Source: Roseburia porci
Lineage (GTDB): Bacteria > Bacillota > Clostridia > Lachnospirales > Lachnospiraceae
Reading direction: 5' to 3'
NCBI RefSeq assembly: GCF_009695765.1
Contig: NZ_VUNI01000001.1
Coordinates: forward strand, 1 to 64,000
DNA: 64,000 nucleotides
Shown: piece after piece, positions 59,319 through 64,000 of the stretch
How positions within the stretch are numbered: the first letter of the stretch is position 1
Layout: each line of letters opens with the position of its first letter
Translations under genes and position numbers: made by a program
Notes under the pieces: generated by a model
What the model was told of the DNA's origin: nothing
Database searches by the model: none
What the model saw: only the letters and a program-made list of their open reading frames with translations

Positions 59319-60056
59319 ATGAAAAGATGGAAAATGATACTGCTGACAGCAGCTGTTTCATCCACGTTTCTCCTGGGTGGCTGCGGTACAGCAATGTACG
59401 ACTTGACGGATGATGAGCAGAATATTATTGCTCATTATGCAGCTCATGCACTTGCGAAGTATAATGTATATCAGAAAGATGGAATGACAGATGCTTCGCT
59501 GGACGATCCGAAAAAGGGCAAACGGACAGATGATTCGGAAAAAACAGAAGAGACGAAGAACGAGCAGACAACAGAAACACAGACAACAGAGCAGAATACT
59601 GACGGTCAGGGTGAAGCACAGAATTCCGGTGATACACAGGAACATGCAATTAGTCTGGCAGATGCAATCGGGCATGGCAATGATCTGAGTGTGACGTATG
59701 AGGGAGCTTCGATAGAACAGACTTACAAGAACGATGAGATTTCTTCTGTTGCAGCACCGAACGGGTCAGCATATGTGGTTATGAAGTTTCAGGTTACGAA
59801 TAACGGACAGAATGATGTTTCCGTGGATACGCTCAGTTACGGACCTGCTTTTACAGCACAGATTGGAGATTCCAGTGTCAAGGCTGAATTGACGATTCTG
59901 ACAAATGATTTTTCTACTTATCAGGGAACAATCGCCGCCGGACAGACCGTTGAAAATGTTCTTTTATTTAAGGTGCCGGACAGCATTACGCAGGTTCCGG
60001 ATAATGTGACACTTTCTGTTGATGTGAATGGAAGCATATCCAAAGTCGGATTATAA
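59319..60056 (+). CDS. DUF4352 lipoprotein
   Basis: 245 residues. Signal peptide with lipobox LLGGC (Cys ~22), so membrane-anchored outside. A Thr/Gln/Glu-rich linker (~65-105; TEETKNEQTTETQTTEQN) leads to a C-terminal DUF4352 immunoglobulin-like domain (~125-245; AYVVMKFQVTNNGQNDVSVD). Such proteins often accompany two-component systems; the link is inferred. CGAGGA before the ATG. Confidence 0.8.
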   Translation: MKRWKMILLTAAVSSTFLLGGCGTAMYDLTDDEQNIIAHYAAHALAKYNVYQKDGMTDASLDDPKKGKRTDDSEKTEETKNEQTTETQTTEQNTDGQGEAQNSGDTQEHAISLADAIGHGNDLSVTYEGASIEQTYKNDEISSVAAPNGSAYVVMKFQVTNNGQNDVSVDTLSYGPAFTAQIGDSSVKAELTILTNDFSTYQGTIAAGQTVENVLLFKVPDSITQVPDNVTLSVDVNGSISKVGL

Positions 60057-60106
60057 ATAAGTTTTATGATAGTATACAATAGGAAAAGCTATGGGAGGAG
60101 ATAGTA

Positions 60107-61015
60107 ATGGATACAAATATTCTTTTAGAGTCAGGTACAAATGAACTGGAAATACTGGAATTCACATTAGGGGATAACCATTATGGAATTAATGTTGCGA
60201 AGATCCGGGAGATTTTACAATATCAGCCGGTAACACCAGTGCCGAATGCAAATCCAAGCGTAGAAGGAATTTTTATGCCAAGGGATGTGATGATTACGGT
60301 TATTAATCTTAAGAAATGTCTGGGATTACCGGATACAGATGAAAAGGGACTTTTCATCATCACGAATTTTAATAAACTGAATGTTGCATTTCATGTGGAT
60401 CAGGTAATCGGAATCCACAGAGTATCATGGGAAGCAATTATTAAGCCGGATTCGACAATCAATGGAGAGGATGACAGTGTGTCCACCGGTGTTATCAAAA
60501 TGGATGATAAACTGGTGCTTATCCTTGACTTTGAATCAATTGTTGCTGGAATCAGTCCGGAGACAGGACTTCGGGTAAACGACATTGATGCTATGCAGGA
60601 ACGGGCAAGATGTGATTCTCCAATTCTGATTGCAGAGGACTCACCGCTTTTGAGCAAACTTTTAACGGATTGCCTGAAGAAAGCAGGTTACACGAATCTG
60701 ATTGTGACTACCAATGGTAAAGAGGCATGGGACAAGCTTTGTGAGCTGAAAAAAGAAGGAAATGTGACAGAAAGTGTGGATTGTATCATTACAGATATCG
60801 AGATGCCACAGATGGATGGACATCGTCTGACGAAACTGGTGAAGTCCGATGACGCTATGAAGAGCATTCCGCTTATTATTTTCTCATCTCTTGTCAATGA
60901 AGAAATGAAACGAAAAGGAGAACAGCTTGGGGCAGATGCACAGCTTACCAAACCAGAACTTGGACAGCTTGTAGAAGCAATCGATAAACTGATCCATCAG
61001 AACAGTAATAAATAG
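60107..61015 (+). CDS. cheV: Chemotaxis protein CheV
   Basis: 302 residues: CheW-like domain (~13-155; FTLGDNHYGINVAKIREILQ, VPNANPSVEGIFMPRDVMIT) joined to a receiver domain (~172-298; LIAEDSPLLSKLLTDCLKKA, phosphoacceptor in IITDIEMPQMDGHRL, Lys in AQLTKPELGQ). Couples receptors to CheA and adapts by phosphorylation. It implies a chemotactic host. No other che or flagellar gene is in the window. GGGAGGAGA before the ATG. Confidence 0.92.
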   Translation: MDTNILLESGTNELEILEFTLGDNHYGINVAKIREILQYQPVTPVPNANPSVEGIFMPRDVMITVINLKKCLGLPDTDEKGLFIITNFNKLNVAFHVDQVIGIHRVSWEAIIKPDSTINGEDDSVSTGVIKMDDKLVLILDFESIVAGISPETGLRVNDIDAMQERARCDSPILIAEDSPLLSKLLTDCLKKAGYTNLIVTTNGKEAWDKLCELKKEGNVTESVDCIITDIEMPQMDGHRLTKLVKSDDAMKSIPLIIFSSLVNEEMKRKGEQLGADAQLTKPELGQLVEAIDKLIHQNSNK

Positions 61016-61033
61016 ATACTGATGTAATGGATG

Positions 61034-61068
61034 AGGGATGTGATGGTGAGTTTCATCACATCCCTTTT
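61034..61068 (+). terminator. Intrinsic terminator after cheV
   Basis: Perfect 12-bp stem AGGGATGTGATG/CATCACATCCCT (61034-61045, 61054-61065) and a short T-run. Confidence 0.8.
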
Positions 61069-61137
61069 GAAGATTAAATGATCATTTCATAATCCTATAA
61101 GGGAAGACGTTTTAGAAAAGCAGAATGGAGAATGACC

Positions 61138-62592
61138 ATGAAAAACAAGGAAGAAGATTATCTTGACACATTGTTGAATATTGTGTCAGATGAGAAAGAG
61201 GAAGACAGTTCCAATGGAAAAAGTTCAGAGCGCCAGAGAACTCCGGAAAATGAATTTTTAAAAGAGTTTGAAGAAGAACTGAATTCGGATGAGGATTCTG
61301 ATTATCTGCATGAATTTGAGATGGAACTTCAGGCGGATGAGAGAAGAAAGGCAAAACCGCGTTACACGGAGCCTGAACCGGAAGAAGAGCCAGAACAGCC
61401 GGAACCAGAGTCCGAAGTGGAAGAAGAAGCTCCTGCAGCATTGGAATCCGATACGGATGCACCGGACGCAGATACGCAGAATCTGATCGATGGTTTAAAA
61501 GCCAGAATGGAAAAAATTCCGGATACAAAGAACAGCGGCGAAGAACCGGATCTGGCCGGAAATGGAAGCGCGGATATTCTGGATATTCTTGCAGGGGATG
61601 GAAAGCTTTCGGATATTAAAGATATGTTGTCGGATGATGGAACCGGCAGTGCAGATTCCGGCAGCAGTGCAATTGATGATTTTGCCCAAAAAGAGATGGC
61701 AGCGTCTCCGGTGAATGAGGAGAAGCAGGAAGACACGGAGCCGGATGAGAAGAAGGATAAAAAGGGAAAGAGACCAAAGGGAGAGAAAAAAGAAGGCGGA
61801 CTGTTTGCGAAGCTTGCACATATTTTATTCCACGAAGCAGATGAAGACGTGGAAAGTGTAACAATCAAAGAGCCGGAGCAGGTGGATGTCAAAGAACTTT
61901 CAGCTGAGAACCAGCAGATTCTGAGAGAATTAGAAGAATCGGAAAAGGCTTCTTCTAAGAAAAAGAAAGAGAAAAAAGAAAAGAAGCCAAAACAAAAGAA
62001 GGAAAAGAAACCAAAACCAAAGAAAGAGAAGAAACCAAAGCCGAAAAAAGAAAAGAAGCCGAAGGAGCCGGATCTTACTCCACCACTTCCGAAAGTTCCG
62101 GTAATTTTAATCTGGGTTATGGCCATTTCCCTCATGGTACTCGTTCTGGCGGGAACAAACCTTACTTCGTATCAGAATCATATATCAGAAGCAAAGCAAC
62201 TCTATTTGGAAGGCAATTATGCACAGGCATATGCGCAGATGGATGGTTTGTCTCTGCATTCTGCAGACAAAGAGTTATATGCCCAGTTGGAAATACTTTC
62301 CACAGTTTCAAGCAAATATGATGCATATCAGTCGTTCCAGCAATATGAGAAATATGATATGGCACTGGATTCTTTGATTTGCGCTGAAGGAAGATATCAT
62401 GTAAACTATAGTAAGGCAGAAGACGCTAACTGTGCAGAAGAGATGAATCAGATGGAATCACTGATCCAGACTGCTTTGCAGGAAAAATACCAGATGAGCA
62501 CAGACGAAGCAGTACAGTTATATTCGCTCAGAGACAGGGATGAGTATACAAGAGAGGTACAATCAAAGATTAAAGCACTTGGCTTGGAGTAG
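61138..62592 (+). CDS. Large acidic membrane protein with Lys-Pro repeats
   Basis: 484 residues. The first ~265 are disordered and acidic (EPEPEEEPEQPEPESEVEEE), ~271-315 are tandem KKPKPKKEK repeats, one membrane helix lies at ~320-341 (VILIWVMAISLMVLVLAGTN), and the last ~140 form a TPR-like outer part (AKQLYLEGNYAQAYAQMDGL). GGAG spacing favours the ATG at 61138 over 61132. Basic repeats beside the membrane could bind lipid or nucleic acid. No family recognised. Confidence 0.75.
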   Translation: MKNKEEDYLDTLLNIVSDEKEEDSSNGKSSERQRTPENEFLKEFEEELNSDEDSDYLHEFEMELQADERRKAKPRYTEPEPEEEPEQPEPESEVEEEAPAALESDTDAPDADTQNLIDGLKARMEKIPDTKNSGEEPDLAGNGSADILDILAGDGKLSDIKDMLSDDGTGSADSGSSAIDDFAQKEMAASPVNEEKQEDTEPDEKKDKKGKRPKGEKKEGGLFAKLAHILFHEADEDVESVTIKEPEQVDVKELSAENQQILRELEESEKASSKKKKEKKEKKPKQKKEKKPKPKKEKKPKPKKEKKPKEPDLTPPLPKVPVILIWVMAISLMVLVLAGTNLTSYQNHISEAKQLYLEGNYAQAYAQMDGLSLHSADKELYAQLEILSTVSSKYDAYQSFQQYEKYDMALDSLICAEGRYHVNYSKAEDANCAEEMNQMESLIQTALQEKYQMSTDEAVQLYSLRDRDEYTREVQSKIKALGLE

Positions 62593-62602
62593 GAGACAAA
62601 AT

Positions 62603-63223
62603 ATGATCGCAATTATTGACTACAACGCTGGAAATTTAAAGAGCGTGGAGAAGGCACTTGTGTCTATGGGACAGGAGTGCATGGTTACCAGAAATTTTAA
62701 AGAAATCCTTGCAGCAGACAAGGTCATTCTTCCGGGAGTTGGAGCATTCGGAGATGCCATGGAGCAGCTGAAGAAATATGAACTTGACAAAGTTATCCAT
62801 GAGGTGACAGACAAAAAGACACCTTTTTTGGGAATTTGTCTTGGATTACAGCTGTTGTTTGAGGGCAGCGATGAGAGCAGTGGTGTGGAGGGACTTCACA
62901 TTCTGGATGGCAAAATTCTTCGCATTCCGGATAAAGAAGGCCTTAAGATTCCTCATATCGGATGGAATTCGTTAACTCTGCAGAATAATGGAAGACTTTT
63001 TCATGGAATCCCAGATCAGTCATATGTGTATTTTGTACATTCTTATTATTTGAAAGCTACAGATGAAAGTATTGTGAAAGCGGTCACACAATACAGTACA
63101 ACTATTCATGCATCGGTTGAGAAGGACAATGTGTTTGCCTGCCAGTTTCATCCGGAAAAGAGCAGTACAGTAGGACTTCAGATACTTAAGAACTTCACAG
63201 AAATCACGGGAGGTGCGAGATAA
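62603..63223 (+). CDS. hisH: Imidazole glycerol phosphate synthase, glutaminase subunit
   Basis: Frees ammonia from glutamine for HisF. 206 residues of the class I amidotransferase fold: [16 protein letters not shown], oxyanion loop [10 protein letters not shown], nucleophile Cys in [15 protein letters not shown], His-Glu in [20 protein letters not shown] before the ATG at 62603. Overlaps hisF by one base (TAATG), as suits the 1:1 complex. Confidence 0.95.
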   Translation: MIAIIDYNAGNLKSVEKALVSMGQECMVTRNFKEILAADKVILPGVGAFGDAMEQLKKYELDKVIHEVTDKKTPFLGICLGLQLLFEGSDESSGVEGLHILDGKILRIPDKEGLKIPHIGWNSLTLQNNGRLFHGIPDQSYVYFVHSYYLKATDESIVKAVTQYSTTIHASVEKDNVFACQFHPEKSSTVGLQILKNFTEITGGAR

Positions 63224-63984
63224 TGTTTACAAAAAGAATCATCCCATGCTTGGATGTGAATGATGGCAGAGTAGTAAAGGGTGTGAACTTTGTGAATCTG
63301 CAGGATGCAGGTGATCCGGTGGAGATTGCTGCCGCATATGATAAGGCGGGAGCAGATGAAGTGGTTTTTCTGGATATTACTGCTTCTTCGGATAATCGTG
63401 GAACAGTCGTTGATATGGTACGCAAAGTTGCAGAAAATGTTTTCATCCCATTTACAGTTGGTGGAGGAATCCGGACGGTAGAAGATTTTAAAGTGCTTTT
63501 AAGAGAGGGCGCAGATAAAATTTCAATTAATTCATCGGCAATCAATACGCCACGTCTGATCAGTGATGCAGCTGACAAATTTGGAAGCCAGTGTGTGGTT
63601 GTCGCAATTGATGCGAGAAGAAGACCGGATGGAAGCGGCTGGAATGTTTTTAAAAACGGAGGAAGAATCGACACTGGTCTGGATGCGGTTGAATGGGCAA
63701 TGAAGGCTAATCAGCTGGGGGCAGGAGAGATCCTTCTTACCAGTATGGATTGTGATGGAACCAAGGCTGGATATGATATCGCGCTTACACGTCAGATTGC
63801 GGAGAATGTATCGGTTCCGGTTATTGCGTCAGGCGGTGCTGGAACCAGGGAGCATTTTTATGATGCATTAACGGAAGGAAAAGCAGATGCAGCGCTTGCA
63901 GCATCTTTATTCCATTATAAAGAACTTGAAATTATGGATCTGAAAAACTACCTCGCAGACAGAGGTGTATCGGTCAGAAGATAG
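63223..63984 (+). CDS. hisF: Imidazole glycerol phosphate synthase, cyclase subunit
   Basis: Uses HisH-derived ammonia to make imidazole glycerol phosphate and AICAR, which re-enters purine synthesis. 253 residues; (beta-alpha)8 barrel with catalytic Asp in [12 protein letters not shown] and Asp in [13 protein letters not shown], phosphate loops in [10 protein letters not shown] and [12 protein letters not shown]. Complete; other his genes would lie right of the window, and a PHP-type histidinol-phosphatase is at 1883-2686. Confidence 0.96.
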   Translation: MFTKRIIPCLDVNDGRVVKGVNFVNLQDAGDPVEIAAAYDKAGADEVVFLDITASSDNRGTVVDMVRKVAENVFIPFTVGGGIRTVEDFKVLLREGADKISINSSAINTPRLISDAADKFGSQCVVVAIDARRRPDGSGWNVFKNGGRIDTGLDAVEWAMKANQLGAGEILLTSMDCDGTKAGYDIALTRQIAENVSVPVIASGGAGTREHFYDALTEGKADAALAASLFHYKELEIMDLKNYLADRGVSVRR

Positions 63985-64000
63985 GAGTGGCAGTAAAATA

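Noticed and set aside
61362-62135. A 257-codon open frame on the minus strand opposite the Lys-rich membrane protein gene
   Set aside because: It is Ser/Phe low-complexity sequence mirroring the acidic and Lys-rich repeats of the real gene; no ribosome site or recognised domain.

Overview
The window looks like a Lachnospiraceae-type Clostridia chromosome (Bacillota): moderately low GC, AGGAGG ribosome sites almost everywhere, glycolytic order gap-pgk-tpiA-gpmI, the secG-rnr-smpB-ssrA block, a class III fructose-bisphosphatase and CheV. Genus cannot be fixed from the sequence alone. A complete prophage of about 37.0 kb (16828-53846) sits in the 3' end of the tmRNA gene.

Left chromosomal part (1-16850). 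The first 150 bases fold as domains V and VI of a group II intron whose body lies outside the window; its 3' end runs into the end of a divergent TPR-GGDEF diguanylate cyclase. Then come a PHP-family histidinol-phosphatase, lower glycolysis (gap, pgk, tpiA, gpmI), three purine genes (purC, purF, purB), a divergent enolase behind an unusual hairpin that contains its ribosome site, and the secG, rnr, smpB, ssrA group.

Prophage (16828-53846). Order: tyrosine integrase, DUF4236 membrane protein, ImmA/IrrE protease and CI-like repressor leftward; a Cro-like gene and all later genes rightward. The early block holds a SbcC-like ATPase, RecT-type annealing protein, PD-(D/E)XK exonuclease, HNH-like protein, Rha/ORF6C antirepressor, RusA resolvase and a replication organiser with a tandem 30-bp repeat. 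An accessory block has a PAPS-reductase-like protein, a C5 cytosine methyltransferase and many small zinc-ribbon or membrane peptides. The late block is siphovirus-like: terminase, portal, minor capsid protein with a toxin-like tail plus a possible immunity gene, scaffold, major capsid, connectors, tail tube, chaperones, tape measure, distal tail and tail-tip proteins, tail fibre, holin and NlpC/P60 endolysin. A second XRE plus ImmA pair and small genes lie next to attR. The 24-bp attachment core is at 16828-16851 and 53823-53846.

The most striking structure is in the tail fibre. The active gene (49545-49973) is followed tail-to-tail by a promoterless second C-terminal half on the opposite strand (49981-50208), and 26-bp inverted repeats (25 of 26 matching, in the same reading frame) flank the two. 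Inversion would swap the receptor-binding end in frame. No dedicated invertase is visible in the prophage.

Right chromosomal part (53847-64000). The displaced native tmRNA terminator, a small membrane protein, fbp, a membrane protein, an OmpR-type two-component pair with a DUF4352 lipoprotein, cheV, a Lys-rich membrane protein, then hisH and hisF.
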